Shown: positions 52,421-63,468 of the stretch, piece by piece
Layout of the letters: each line of letters opens with the position of its first letter
Position numbering within the stretch: the first letter of the stretch is position 1
Program-made: the position numbers and the translations under genes
NCBI GenBank assembly: GCA_026984935.1
Contig: JALSRD010000100.1
Span: 54,033-118,032 of the forward strand
Reading direction: 5' to 3'
Length of the DNA stretch: 64,000 bases
Origin: Desulfobacterales bacterium
GTDB taxonomy: Bacteria > Desulfobacterota > Desulfobacteria > Desulfobacterales > JALSRD01
The notes under the pieces: generated by a model
Database searches by the model: none
Told to the model about the DNA's origin: nothing
Seen by the model: only the letters and a program-made list of their open reading frames with translations

Positions 52421-53053
52421 TTATCGGCCACCACCGTACTGCACCACTTTTTTGCGCAACTGGGCGATCAAGTCGACCGGCTTTCTATTCAAAAGGTAGC
52501 TGTTAAACTGGGAGCGGTAGTTCTGCACCAGGCTCACCCCCTGGATTCTGACGTCATAAACTTTCCAGGCCCGGTTGTGCCATCGCATGCTGTAAACGAC
52601 TGGCAGGTCGCCGTTGCGGCTGACGAGCTTCGTTTTGACCAGGGCCCGTCTGGCCGTGACCATCTCCTGTCCGATGAGGACAACCCGTTGCCCGTTATAG
52701 CTGCTCTGAATTTTGCTGCCGTAAACCTCTTTCAGCAAAACGGCGAACAGCCCGGCAAAAACTTCACGCTCATGGGGGGTGAACAGCTTCCAGTTGCGTG
52801 CCAGTGCGCGTTTTGTGATTTCCACAAAATCAAAAACACTTTCAGCAGCCGTGATAATCTTTTGGCGCTGAAGATTCTTATCGGCAACATCTTTAAAACG
52901 CGCGTCCTCGAGAACGGCCATCACGGCATCGAGGTTTTTGGACAGGGTATCCATGGGCCCGGGCTGCCGGGCTGCGGCATGCCCGGAGACCATCGACAGG
53001 CCCATGATCCCCGAAAAAACCATCAAGAGTGTTATGTATCGCTTGAATTTCAA
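52421..53053 (-). CDS. MlaC-family periplasmic phospholipid-binding protein
   Basis: The protein of about 210 residues has a signal peptide (KRYITLLMVFSGIMGLSMVSG) and the MlaC (Tgt2) domain. Landmarks are FVEITKRALARNWKLFTPHEREVFAGLF near 80 and VVYSMRWHNRAWKVYDVRIQGVSLVQNYRSQF near 165. MlaC shuttles phospholipids across the periplasm. I place the start at TTG 53053 with GGGGACCTGG upstream; the frame is open to 53089. No other mla genes are adjacent, which is unusual. Upstream, 53054-53558 is a 505-base gap with no recognised gene. Confidence 0.75.
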   Translation of the reverse strand: MKFKRYITLLMVFSGIMGLSMVSGHAAARQPGPMDTLSKNLDAVMAVLEDARFKDVADKNLQRQKIITAAESVFDFVEITKRALARNWKLFTPHEREVFAGLFAVLLKEVYGSKIQSSYNGQRVVLIGQEMVTARRALVKTKLVSRNGDLPVVYSMRWHNRAWKVYDVRIQGVSLVQNYRSQFNSYLLNRKPVDLIAQLRKKVVQYGGGR

Positions 53054-53558
53054 AACCAGGTCCCCGCAGTTTCTGGTCACCCATCCCAACGTACCCCAAG
53101 AAGCAGAGAGATTTCTTTTCCCTACTGTTTTTTTATAGCTTAGTCTGTTTGGATTCCCAAACCTTACGAAATGCCGGAAGCAGGAAATGCACGGCGCTTT
53201 TCCCGAGATGTCTCGAAATTCGCTCGAAACCGGCTTTTTACGGGTCTGTCCTTTTTAGGCCGCGCCGGTCTTATTTTCGTTGACACCTCCAGCCGCCCTT
53301 CATAGTATCAACAATCTCAGGAAACGTTTCGTCAAGCACGAAATCGCCATCCAATCAGACCCGTTTGCGCTTGTCATCCACGGCATCAGGAATGCAGTGG
53401 GAAACATCTGCTAAACGTTGGATACAAACAAAGAAACCGGTGTCAGCGCACAGCTTCCAAATAGATGGGCGAAAATAAGGGGGCGCTGGGAGCTTTCCGG
53501 GAAGGACCGGCCCCCGGGGTCTTGCTGCAGTGAACTAGATGTGCCTGGATCTGATGAG

Positions 53559-53927
53559 ATGAAATCCGAATTTCATGACACGGACAGAAACACACTGGCA
53601 TTGGATCGGACGGTGCTGGCCAACGAGAGGACTTACCAGGCTTGGCTCCGAACAGGTCTGGCGGCATTTGCCGCAGGGCTGGGCATAGCCAAATTCCTGA
53701 AGGGTACCATGCCGCTATGGATACTTTTGACCATCACGACGACCCTGATTCTGTTCAGTGTGATGGCATCTTTGAATGCGGCTTGGCGTTACTGTCATTT
53801 ACATGTACGCATGGAGCATCTGGACATCGATTCGATCCCCACGTGGATGGTTAAAATGTCCAGCGCCATTCTGGCCGCCTGTTCGCTCCTGGCACTCATC
53901 GGTCTGCTGATCACGGCCACGTACTGA
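53559..53927 (+). CDS. DUF202/YidH-family membrane protein
   Basis: A 122-residue protein with the family signature LDRTVLANERTYQAWLRTGLAAFAAGLGIAKF near 14-45, followed by a transmembrane hairpin and a third hydrophobic segment near 100. DUF202 proteins are small inner-membrane proteins of unknown role, often near stress or transport genes. The ATG has only a weak GGAT ribosome site; a longer form from TTG 53418 cannot be excluded. It is convergent with acetoacetyl-CoA synthetase. Confidence 0.8.
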   Translation: MKSEFHDTDRNTLALDRTVLANERTYQAWLRTGLAAFAAGLGIAKFLKGTMPLWILLTITTTLILFSVMASLNAAWRYCHLHVRMEHLDIDSIPTWMVKMSSAILAACSLLALIGLLITATY

Positions 53928-54027
53928 AGCCAGCCCCGCCGGCGCACATTCAAAGCTTCCTGGTCGCAGCATCATCACCATATGGTGACCGGCTCACCCA
54001 TGCGCCAGACTCGCCGCCACTGGCAGG

Positions 54028-55983
<1,956 letters not shown>

Positions 55984-56067
55984 CCCGACCCTCCTGTTTT
56001 CTATCCACTTTATTATCACCCGGCGGCACGCAGTGTGGGCCGTGCCGAAACCGGCCGCGTCAACGCA

Positions 56068-57318
56068 TCAATGCTTGAAGCTGCGCTGACCGGTGTACAC
56101 CATGGTCACATTGGCCTCGTTGCAGGCCTCGATGGACTGGTAGTCGTTGTTCGATCCGCCGGGCTGAATCACGGCCCGGATACCTTCCCGGATGCCGACA
56201 TCCACGCCGTCCCGGAAGGGAAAGAAAGCATCGCTGACCATGGCGGCGCCGATCAGGCCACCCTTTTCCGATTTTACGCGGCTGTCGATTTCCGCGCGTT
56301 TGGCGGCGTCCTTAAGGTCGTTGTAGGGAATCTGCCAGGCCTCGAAACAGTAGCGGTCGGCCAGTTTGCGGTAGGCCTTGTCGCGCGCGATCTCGGCCAC
56401 GCCCACACGGTCCTGCTCGCCGGTGCCGATGCCCACGGTCACCTGGTCCTTGACGTAGATGACCGAGTTGGACGTCACGCCGGATTCCACCAGCCAACCG
56501 AAGAGCATGTCCTGGATCTCGGCATCACTGGGTTCGCGATTGATGCGGTAGGTCCGGCCCTGGTATTCGCATTCGGCCAGCTTGAGATCTTCCTTGGAGC
56601 GTGCGGCCGGCACGAAAGACCACTGGGTGATGACGCCGCCGTCGATGAGACTTTTGAACTCCACGCAGCGCTGCCCCACGAAGGACTGCAGACGGTCCAT
56701 GTTGGCGATGCGCACCACCCGCAGGTTTTTCTTGCGGCCGAATATCTCCATGACGCCGGCCTCGAAATCCGGGGCCACCACCACCTCGGCGTAGTGGGCC
56801 GCAACGGCCTCGGCGGTAGCGCGGTCGACGGGCTGGTTCACGGCGATGCAGCCGCCGAAAGCGGCCACGCGGTCGGCCATGTCGGCCTTCAGGTAGGCTT
56901 CTTCCAACGAATCGGCGCGCGCCACGCCGCAGGGGTTGTTGTGCTTGACGATCACGGCCGTGGGCCGGTCTGTAAAGTAACGCAGGATGTTGAGTGCATT
57001 GTCCGCATCGGTAATGTTGGTCTTGCCCGGGTGCTTGCCGGACTGCAGCAGCTCGACATCCGATGCCAGGTAGCGTCCGGGCTGGATCATGTGCGTCTCT
57101 GCCAGCACCAGGTTGCCGTTCACCAGTTTATACAGGGCCGCCTCCTGGCCGGGGTTCTCGCCGTAGCGCAGCCCTTTTTCCACGTTGTCCACGCGCCAAG
57201 TGACCTTTTCGTAAAAGAGCGTCTGGCGCACGTTTGCATCCACAAAACTGATTTCCATGCGGGGCGGGAAGTGGTCGTCCATGATGGTGCGGTACATTTT
57301 TTTCAGGTCTTCGGCCAT
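56068..57318 (-). CDS. purH: AICAR formyltransferase (separate purH C-terminal domain)
   Basis: The 416-residue protein covers only the AICAR transformylase half of PurH: RYGENPGQEAALYK near 51, the catalytic KHNNPCGVA near 123, AFGGCIAVNQ and SDAFFPFRDGVD near 365. It transfers a formyl group from 10-formyl-tetrahydrofolate to AICAR. In most bacteria this domain is fused to IMP cyclohydrolase; here that domain is a separate gene 82 bases upstream. AAAGGAGTCAGC precedes the ATG. The N-terminal 20 residues (MAEDLKKMYRTIMDDHFPPR) are specific to stand-alone forms. Confidence 0.9.
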   Translation of the reverse strand: MAEDLKKMYRTIMDDHFPPRMEISFVDANVRQTLFYEKVTWRVDNVEKGLRYGENPGQEAALYKLVNGNLVLAETHMIQPGRYLASDVELLQSGKHPGKTNITDADNALNILRYFTDRPTAVIVKHNNPCGVARADSLEEAYLKADMADRVAAFGGCIAVNQPVDRATAEAVAAHYAEVVVAPDFEAGVMEIFGRKKNLRVVRIANMDRLQSFVGQRCVEFKSLIDGGVITQWSFVPAARSKEDLKLAECEYQGRTYRINREPSDAEIQDMLFGWLVESGVTSNSVIYVKDQVTVGIGTGEQDRVGVAEIARDKAYRKLADRYCFEAWQIPYNDLKDAAKRAEIDSRVKSEKGGLIGAAMVSDAFFPFRDGVDVGIREGIRAVIQPGGSNNDYQSIEACNEANVTMVYTGQRSFKH

Positions 57319-57400
57319 GCTGACTCCTTTGCGTTCACAGGTTGGTGGGATATGCTGCCGGCCTTTGCGGCCGCTGCACGGTTACTCGTGGATTGCAGAA

Positions 57401-58078
57401 TCAGTGATAACAAGCTCTCACCGCGTCAAATGCCTGTGCCGCCAGGTAGTCGGCGATGGTGCGGTCGTACACGGCGGTATGCGCAAAGGCCTTGCGCGCC
57501 AGTTCGAAACGCAGTGCAAGCGAGGTGCACCCGTCGCTGCGCTGCAGTTCATCGGCGATTTTGTCATAGTCGTCGGGGTCGACCACCGGGGCCACGCGGA
57601 TGAAGTTCTTGGCTGCCGCGCGGATCATGCAGGGCCCGCCGATATCGATATTGCCGCGGGCCTGCTCCACCGTGACCCCGGCCTTGGCGATGGTGTCAGC
57701 GAACGGGTAGAGGTTGACCACCACCATGTCGATGGGGAAACTGCCCGTGCGCTGCAGATCCTGCTGGTGGGCGTCGTTGTATGTTTCCGTCAAAAGCCCC
57801 AGGTAGATCTTGAAATCCAGGGTCTTGACCAGCCCGCCCTGGGTTTCGGGCTGGCCGGTAAAGTCCGCGACCTGGGTCAGACACCCCCTGCGCTCGGGTC
57901 CCAGAATCTCCGCCAGGCGTGCAAAGGTGCCGCCCGTGGATAGAAACCGGATCTGCGGGTTGGTCTCCAGCAGGCGCGGTACAAAAGATTCGAGGCCGGT
58001 CTTGTCGGACACGCTGATCAGCACGTGCCGCACGGAAACGCTGTCGTCGATGTGTTCCACCACGTTGATGCTCATCAT
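57401..58078 (-). CDS. purH: IMP cyclohydrolase (separate purH N-terminal domain)
   Basis: The 225-residue protein corresponds to the MGS-like IMP cyclohydrolase half of PurH: HVLISVSDKTGLESF near 17, FLSTGGTFARLAEI near 44, VVNLYPF near 120, NIDIGGPCMIRAAAKNF near 142. It closes the purine ring to form IMP. GAAAGAGAGG lies before the double ATG. Lying in front of the formyltransferase gene on the same strand, it supports a split two-protein PurH. Both are expected in the cytoplasm. Confidence 0.9.
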   Translation of the reverse strand: MMSINVVEHIDDSVSVRHVLISVSDKTGLESFVPRLLETNPQIRFLSTGGTFARLAEILGPERRGCLTQVADFTGQPETQGGLVKTLDFKIYLGLLTETYNDAHQQDLQRTGSFPIDMVVVNLYPFADTIAKAGVTVEQARGNIDIGGPCMIRAAAKNFIRVAPVVDPDDYDKIADELQRSDGCTSLALRFELARKAFAHTAVYDRTIADYLAAQAFDAVRACYH

Positions 58079-58144
58079 AAACCTCTCTTTCCTGCAGTTG
58101 GTAATGTCGGATAAAGAAATTCCTGCCGTGTCCGCTGAAATTCT

Positions 58145-58609
58145 TCAGGACTTTTTGCCGCTCATCTGTTCGATGTCCACCCGGATGACGGCCGTACGTT
58201 CCATCAGGGCTGCAGAAAATGTAAACTCCTCCTGCCCTTCGGCATAGTGCGACATGATCAGGTTCAGGGCATGCCGCCGGGCGGATGCATCCGCAATGAA
58301 AACCGCGCGCCCGAAAGCGATGACGCTTTTGAAGCCCAGTCCCCAGTCACAGGCCTTTGCCGCCGGACGAATCTGCTGCTGAATGTCGAACTGTACACAC
58401 ACGCGCGGATTTTTGCGCAGCAGGTCGATCTTGCGGCCCGCGGCCGCCGAATGGAAATACACCTTACGATCTTCATAGCCGAAACACAGCGGCACTACGT
58501 AAGGCGTCTGGCCGTCGCTCATGGCCAGCCGGCAGAAACGCGCCTCCCGGATGATATCCTCCATCTCCCGGCGCTCCAGGATCTGCTTGTCTTGGCGGCG
58601 CATCTGCAT
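58145..58609 (-). CDS. Pyridoxamine 5'-phosphate oxidase-like flavin-binding protein
   Basis: A 154-residue split-barrel protein of the PPOX family, NimA-like branch: CRLAMSDGQTPYVVPLCFGYEDRKVYFHSA near 27, KNPRVCVQFD near 67, and VIAFGRAVFI near 95. Such proteins bind FMN or heme-like cofactors and may reduce nitro compounds; the substrate is unknown. CAAGGAGAATCACGAT precedes the ATG. It is upstream of purH on the same strand, with a 66-base gap. Confidence 0.85.
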   Translation of the reverse strand: MQMRRQDKQILERREMEDIIREARFCRLAMSDGQTPYVVPLCFGYEDRKVYFHSAAAGRKIDLLRKNPRVCVQFDIQQQIRPAAKACDWGLGFKSVIAFGRAVFIADASARRHALNLIMSHYAEGQEEFTFSAALMERTAVIRVDIEQMSGKKS

Positions 58610-58782
58610 ATCGTGATTCTCCTTGGCGGCATGGTTGAAACGACGTTACTACCTTGCCGCCGATTTTTCAAGACGCTTTCAGCGGCTTGCACGTATCATC
58701 TCAAAAACCTCCGGCAGCGGGTTGCCAAAGCGCGTCAAGCGAATTTCGGTGAAGCGACATGGTGCATCCGGGGAGAAAAGCC

Positions 58783-58932
58783 ATGCGGTCGGCCGGCATC
58801 AAAAATTTCAAGCTGTTTGAGGAGCTTAGCGGCAACGTTCTTGAAGTTCCGCCGGGCGACCGCATGGCGCCCCGGCTGGACGCAGGAGCGAAGCCGAAAC
58901 GCGCTTGGCGCGGCGTGACCGTAATTTTTTGA
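58783..58932 (+). CDS. Possible small protein (49 residues)
   Basis: ATG 58783 follows GGGGAGAAAAGCC, an excellent ribosome site, and opens a 50-codon frame reading MRSAGIKNFKLFEELSGNVL near the start, ending basic (KPKRAWRGVTVIF). No family is recognised. The rest of the 443-base gap between the flavin-protein gene and recX (58610-59052) holds nothing else. Chance cannot be excluded. Confidence 0.3.
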   Translation: MRSAGIKNFKLFEELSGNVLEVPPGDRMAPRLDAGAKPKRAWRGVTVIF

Positions 58933-59052
58933 GAACTTACAGCTTGCACCAGCTGTTTTGGGCCCATCCCTGCGCCGGCGCTTGCCAGAAAGGGGCCGAC
59001 TGCGGTATATTAAAAAGCACAGTATCCCGTTTCTGCCTGTGAGGCGCAAACA

Positions 59053-59544
59053 ATGACCCTGCCAGACGATCCCATGCGGCGCGCCGCCGCCCGCCAGGCC
59101 CTGGAGCGCGCCGTGCGGCTGCTCGCCGTGCGCGAACACGGCCGCCGCGAACTGAAACGCAAACTGCTGCAGCGCGGCTTCGACGCCGGCAGCGTACGGG
59201 CGGCCCTTGACGAGTGCGTACGGCTGGGATACATCGACGACCGCCGGGCCGCCGAACTCTTCGCCCGCAGCCGTGCCCGCAAGGGGTTCGGACCGCGATC
59301 CGTGCGCCAGGGGCTGCAGCGCCGCGGCTTCGATACCCGGTTGATCGCAAGCGTGCTGGCGCCTTACGCCGGTGAAGCGGCCCAGAATGCCGCCGCGCGC
59401 AGCGCGGCACAGAAGAAACTGCGCCAGCTCAGGCCGGATCAAGACCCCCGGCGCCGAAAGGAAAAGCTTTACCGCTTTCTGGCCGCCAGGGGGTTTTCAC
59501 CCCGGGCGGCGCGCCAGGCGGTGCTTGACACCAGCAGCGACTGA
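59053..59544 (+). CDS. recX: Regulatory protein RecX
   Basis: The 163-residue, Arg/Ala-rich helical protein has three RecX repeats: AVRLLAVREHGRRELKRKLLQRGF near 20, VRLGYIDDRRAAELFARSRARKGFGPRSVRQGL near 57 and RFLAARGFSPRAARQAVL near the end. RecX binds RecA filaments and limits recombinase activity. GAGGCGCAAACA lies before the ATG. recA is not adjacent, unlike many genomes. The next gene follows after 23 bases. Confidence 0.88.
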   Translation: MTLPDDPMRRAAARQALERAVRLLAVREHGRRELKRKLLQRGFDAGSVRAALDECVRLGYIDDRRAAELFARSRARKGFGPRSVRQGLQRRGFDTRLIASVLAPYAGEAAQNAAARSAAQKKLRQLRPDQDPRRRKEKLYRFLAARGFSPRAARQAVLDTSSD

Positions 59545-59567
59545 ACCTGCAGCCAAGGAAAACGCAC

Positions 59568-60416
59568 ATGCCCTATTCCGTTGTCGACCTCTACCAGAAA
59601 ATACTGCCCAAGACCAACTGTGGCGATTGCGGCTATCCCACCTGCCTGGCCTTTGCCAGCATGGTGGTTTCTGAAAAAGTGCCGCTGGAAACCTGCCCCC
59701 ACATCGATAAAACCCTGCAGGCGCGGGTACAGCAGGAGCTGGACCGGCAGCACGCCGCCGGCAAGTGGACCAAGCGGGACCTGGCCGCCGATGCCCTGGT
59801 CTGGGCGCGCCAGCGGGCGGCTTCCATGAAAATCGAAGATCTGGCCGCACGTCTGGGCGGTGAAGTGGTCCCCGGCGACCACGGCCCGGTGCTGCGGCTA
59901 CCCTACTTTACCGGCCACATCCGCATTCACGACGGCCAGATCCAGCCGGAAGAGGATTTTACGCTCAACCGCTGGGAGCAGGTCTTTATCTTCAACCACA
60001 TGGCCCAGGGGGGCAGTGCATCGCCCTCCGGCACGTGGAGGGCGCTGGAGCAGATTCCCAACACGATTTCCAAGATCACGAGCATGCAGCGGCACGTCGA
60101 ACAGCCCCTGGTGGAGCGCTTCAACGGCCGTGCCGAAGCCCTGCGCAAGGCCGCGGTGGCGCTGGGGGCACAGGACCTGACCGATGCAGACGGCAGCGCC
60201 GATGCCGTTTTGCGCTTCCAGCCGATGCCGAAGATACCGGTATTGCTCAAGTTCTGGAACGCGGAGCCCGACGAGGGATTTGCCGCCGGTGCCAAGCTGC
60301 TCTTTGACGAAACCATCTGCGAGCACCTGGATATCGAATCCATCATGTTTTTATGTGAGCGCATCCGCGAGCTGCTCTGTGAAACGGACGCCGCCCAGGA
60401 AAACACTCCCACATAA
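59568..60416 (+). CDS. Fe-S/DUF3786 protein
   Basis: The 282-residue protein begins with an Fe-S domain of the four-Cys type (TNCGDCGYPTCLAFA near 17-31, then CPH near 43) like that in corrinoid Fe-S proteins. A DUF3786 domain follows (about 75-275, with NRWEQVFIFNHMAQGG and PKIPVLLKFWNAEPDEGF). This combination is found in anaerobes with corrinoid or one-carbon metabolism and is thought to act in cofactor-linked redox or activation. Its role is undetermined. AAGGAAAACGCAC lies before the ATG. Confidence 0.85.
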   Translation: MPYSVVDLYQKILPKTNCGDCGYPTCLAFASMVVSEKVPLETCPHIDKTLQARVQQELDRQHAAGKWTKRDLAADALVWARQRAASMKIEDLAARLGGEVVPGDHGPVLRLPYFTGHIRIHDGQIQPEEDFTLNRWEQVFIFNHMAQGGSASPSGTWRALEQIPNTISKITSMQRHVEQPLVERFNGRAEALRKAAVALGAQDLTDADGSADAVLRFQPMPKIPVLLKFWNAEPDEGFAAGAKLLFDETICEHLDIESIMFLCERIRELLCETDAAQENTPT

Positions 60417-60492
60417 CGCCTGAGCGTAACGTGGTGTGCACGCGGGCCGGTCGCAGCGAGGGAGCAAAAATATAGCGATGGGGGAAACATCG

Positions 60493-61746
60493 ATGAAAAA
60501 ACTTGACGAGTTCGATTTTGACACCGTTTTGGACCGGCGGCAAACGGACAGCTCCAAATGGAACAGCGCAGAGGTGCTCGCCGAAAATCTGCTCCCCCTG
60601 TCTGTCGCGGACATGGATTTTGCCGTCCCCGCCGCAGTTACGCAGGCGCTGGTCAATCGGACGGCCATGCCGGTATACGGCTATGAGTTCCAGTCGCAGG
60701 CCCTGAAAGATGCCATCATGGCCTGGCACGACCAGCGGCACGACTTTGAAATCCGCACAGACTGGATCGTATTTACACCGGGAGTGGTAAACGGTCTGGC
60801 GATTTCCATTCTGGCGTTTACCGAAAGAGGGGACCGCATTGTGATCCAGCCGCCCGTGTATCCACCCTTTTTTGGCGTGGTCACCGAAAATACGCGCCGG
60901 CTGCTGATAAACCCACTACATTACGAGGCTGTGTCCCTGCGCTATACAATGGATCTTAATTCTCTCGAAAAGTTGTTTCGCGAAAAAAAGCCCCGGCTGA
61001 TGTTTCTCTGCAACCCCCACAACCCGGTCGGACGGGTATGGACGCAAGAAGAACTATCGCTGCTGGGGGGCCTCTGCGAAAAATACGAGGTGCTTCTGAT
61101 TTCCGACGACATTCATGCCGATCTGGTTTTTCCCGGGCACCGTTATCATCCGGTCCTCGGCATCTCGAAAGCGGTGAAAAACAACGCCATCCAACTGATG
61201 TCCCCGGGAAAATCCTTCAATATTCCGGGGCTGCGTTTCTCCTATGCCCTGATTGCAGACAGGGCGTTGCGGGATCGCTTCTCCGCAGTGCTTTCCGCAC
61301 TGGCGCTGACCAAAACAAACATCATGGCAAAGGTGGCCGCGCAAGCCGCCTATCGCGACGGGGCGCAATGGCTGGACCGTGTTTTAGAGTACATCCGGGA
61401 GAATTACCTTCTGTTGGAAACGACGCTGGCCCGGGAGCTTCCCTGGGCCAAAGTGATCCCCCCGGAGGGCACTTTCCTGGCATGGGTTGATTTCAATGCA
61501 TCCGGGTTCGACCATCGGCAGCTGTCCTATATCCTTCGTACACAAGCCAGATTGATGCTCTATGAAGGGCCCGCCTTTGGGGACGCCGGCCGGGGCTTTA
61601 TGCGCATCAACCTGGCGTGTCCGCGTGGCACGCTGCAGGCAGCCGCCAAACGCCTTGTTAGAGCCATCGCTCAAGCGCGAGAGCATCCACCCGGATTTAT
61701 CGAAATCCTGGATCGTCCATCCAAAAGCTGCAAATGTTGTGGTTAA
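60493..61746 (+). CDS. PatB/MalY-type aminotransferase (putative cystathionine beta-lyase)
   Basis: The protein of about 417 residues is a fold-type I PLP enzyme: SVADMDFAVPAAV near 34, VYGYEFQ, CNPHNPVGRVW near 170, DDIHADLVF, and PLP lysine in SPGKSFNIPGL near 234. PatB/MalY enzymes cleave C-S bonds (cystathionine, cysteine conjugates) or transaminate. I start at ATG 60493 behind GGGGGA; ATG 60478 is a longer option. The C-terminus ends in SCKCCG, a small Cys cluster outside the usual fold. Confidence 0.88.
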   Translation: MKKLDEFDFDTVLDRRQTDSSKWNSAEVLAENLLPLSVADMDFAVPAAVTQALVNRTAMPVYGYEFQSQALKDAIMAWHDQRHDFEIRTDWIVFTPGVVNGLAISILAFTERGDRIVIQPPVYPPFFGVVTENTRRLLINPLHYEAVSLRYTMDLNSLEKLFREKKPRLMFLCNPHNPVGRVWTQEELSLLGGLCEKYEVLLISDDIHADLVFPGHRYHPVLGISKAVKNNAIQLMSPGKSFNIPGLRFSYALIADRALRDRFSAVLSALALTKTNIMAKVAAQAAYRDGAQWLDRVLEYIRENYLLLETTLARELPWAKVIPPEGTFLAWVDFNASGFDHRQLSYILRTQARLMLYEGPAFGDAGRGFMRINLACPRGTLQAAAKRLVRAIAQAREHPPGFIEILDRPSKSCKCCG

Positions 61747-61870
61747 AAGAACGAATGGCCCGGGCGCCCAATCATGGCTGCCGGCGAACCAATGATGTTG
61801 GCAAGCAATCTTCAATCTTATTGTTTGCGAAAGTGTAAGATATTTTGTTAGAAGTAAAATATCGACAACG

Positions 61871-62392
61871 ATGGGCTTTTTTGATGGCAACATGGGAAAT
61901 ATCTTGGAAATTATTTCTGGCTCCGACGAGTTACTTGATGTTATTCGCCCTTTGCGTGAGGGTTTATTCAGGCACCATGCAAAACTCACCGAACACTTTG
62001 CCTCGGATTTTTCTCTTGAAAAAATCGACGAAACAGAAAATGGATTACTGGCATGCAGCCGCAGGGGCGGGCTACATATTGCTGTAGCGCAAACCAAAGA
62101 CGGTGCACACCACGTAGGTTTTTGTATCACCCGCATCCTTGCCGACAAAACGGGTGATATTTTTTCGATGTTTGTAGACGAAGCGTATCGAGGCTTGGGG
62201 ATCGGGCAGAAACTCATGATGGACGCCCTCCGCTATCTAAATCAGAAAGGAGTCGACACGATTAACACTCATGTTCTCTATGGGAATGAAAAAGTGCTTT
62301 CTTTTTACCAAAAATTCGGTCTTTACCCGCGCACCATTGTACTCAGGAGGTACAATGCCGACAAACTGGATGGCAGCGCCACTTGCCGGTAA
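61871..62392 (+). CDS. GNAT-family N-acetyltransferase
   Basis: The 173-residue protein has the GNAT acetyl-CoA motif in FVDEAYRGLGIGQKLMMDAL near 100 and the Tyr-containing strand VLYGNEKVLSFYQKFGLYPR near 137. The substrate is unknown. The ribosome site is weak; a second Met (61892) is a possible start. The region just upstream (61747-61870) is AT-rich and could hold a promoter. Confidence 0.85.
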   Translation: MGFFDGNMGNILEIISGSDELLDVIRPLREGLFRHHAKLTEHFASDFSLEKIDETENGLLACSRRGGLHIAVAQTKDGAHHVGFCITRILADKTGDIFSMFVDEAYRGLGIGQKLMMDALRYLNQKGVDTINTHVLYGNEKVLSFYQKFGLYPRTIVLRRYNADKLDGSATCR

Positions 62393-62458
62393 GCCCGAGT
62401 CCCAATAAAAACGGCATTGATTTCCCTAAACGACAAAAAGGAGTTGTCTCCGGGTAAA

Positions 62459-63382
62459 ATGGAAAAAGAATGGCTTACTGAAAAAATAAAGGATCTTGCT
62501 CACGCCACAGGTATCGATGCTGTCGGATTTGCAGAGGCCTCCGGCTTTTCCGGTTATTTGCTGAACCGGAATCAAAGAAGAGACCCAAAGCTGACCATGC
62601 CGAACGCGAAATCCATCGTTGTTGCGGGAATCTATATCGGCGGCGTAACCATGGCAGAATGGGAAAACCCGTGGTACGGCCGGACCAGCCGGCTGTATCT
62701 CTCGGGTTTTTTTCTCGATGTTGTCAAACCGCTTGAACCGGTTGCCGAGTTTTTGAAAAGCAAGGGCTACCATGCCAAAATCTGTAACGGCTCTGAAAGA
62801 GGGGGCTCTATTCTGCCGCTGAAGCTGGCCGCGGTGAGGGCGGGCCTGGGATGGCAGGGCAAGCACTCCCTGCTCATTTCAAAAAAATACGGCACGTTTT
62901 TGGCCCTCGGGGGCATTATAACGGACGCCGTCTTGGAACATAACGCCGAAGAGGAGCCTAATCGGTGCCGCAAGTGCACGGCATGTCAGGAAGCCTGCCC
63001 CGTTGACGCACTGGCGCGGCCCCACGTGCTGAATGTAGAAAAATGCATGTCCAACCGTCTGTCGGAGGAAAATCTTCCCCTGGAAATTCGGGCTGCCATG
63101 GAAAACCGGATCGCGGACTGCGAGATATGCCAAGATGCCTGCCCCTGGAACAGGAAACACCTTGAAAATCCATTGGTCACAAAAATGGCCGATCACTTTC
63201 AGCAGAAAATCAGCAACTGGGGAGGTAGTTTCTATCTGCCGAATTTGGCCAACTACTCAGAAAGACAATATAAAGACCGATTTGAGCACCTTAACACCGG
63301 CATCCCCTATCGCCTATTTCGAAGAAACGTCCGCATAGCACTGAAAAGAGCTGAAAACATTCCGGCGACGGCAAACCCGTGA
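62459..63382 (+). CDS. QueG-like epoxyqueuosine reductase-family Fe-S protein
   Basis: The 307-residue protein has the QueG-type corrinoid-binding region (ARVRAGLGWQGKHSLLI-like segment at about 135-152) and a two-cluster ferredoxin domain (CRKCTACQEACPVDA near 176; CEICQDACPWN near 227). True QueG has a conserved GRDYH segment with the catalytic Asp. That stretch is replaced here by YGRTSRLYLSGFF, and the C-terminal HEAT repeats are absent. It is therefore likely a paralogue with another corrinoid/Fe-S role. The start ATG has AAGGAG about 14 bases upstream. Confidence 0.78.
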   Translation: MEKEWLTEKIKDLAHATGIDAVGFAEASGFSGYLLNRNQRRDPKLTMPNAKSIVVAGIYIGGVTMAEWENPWYGRTSRLYLSGFFLDVVKPLEPVAEFLKSKGYHAKICNGSERGGSILPLKLAAVRAGLGWQGKHSLLISKKYGTFLALGGIITDAVLEHNAEEEPNRCRKCTACQEACPVDALARPHVLNVEKCMSNRLSEENLPLEIRAAMENRIADCEICQDACPWNRKHLENPLVTKMADHFQQKISNWGGSFYLPNLANYSERQYKDRFEHLNTGIPYRLFRRNVRIALKRAENIPATANP

Positions 63383-63468
63383 AGTGGAGAGATCCAGAAA
63401 TCAGGAGCGCCGGCCCATCCATCTCTCCCGATGGAATTTAGATAAAATGTGATTGGGAAACGATAAAT

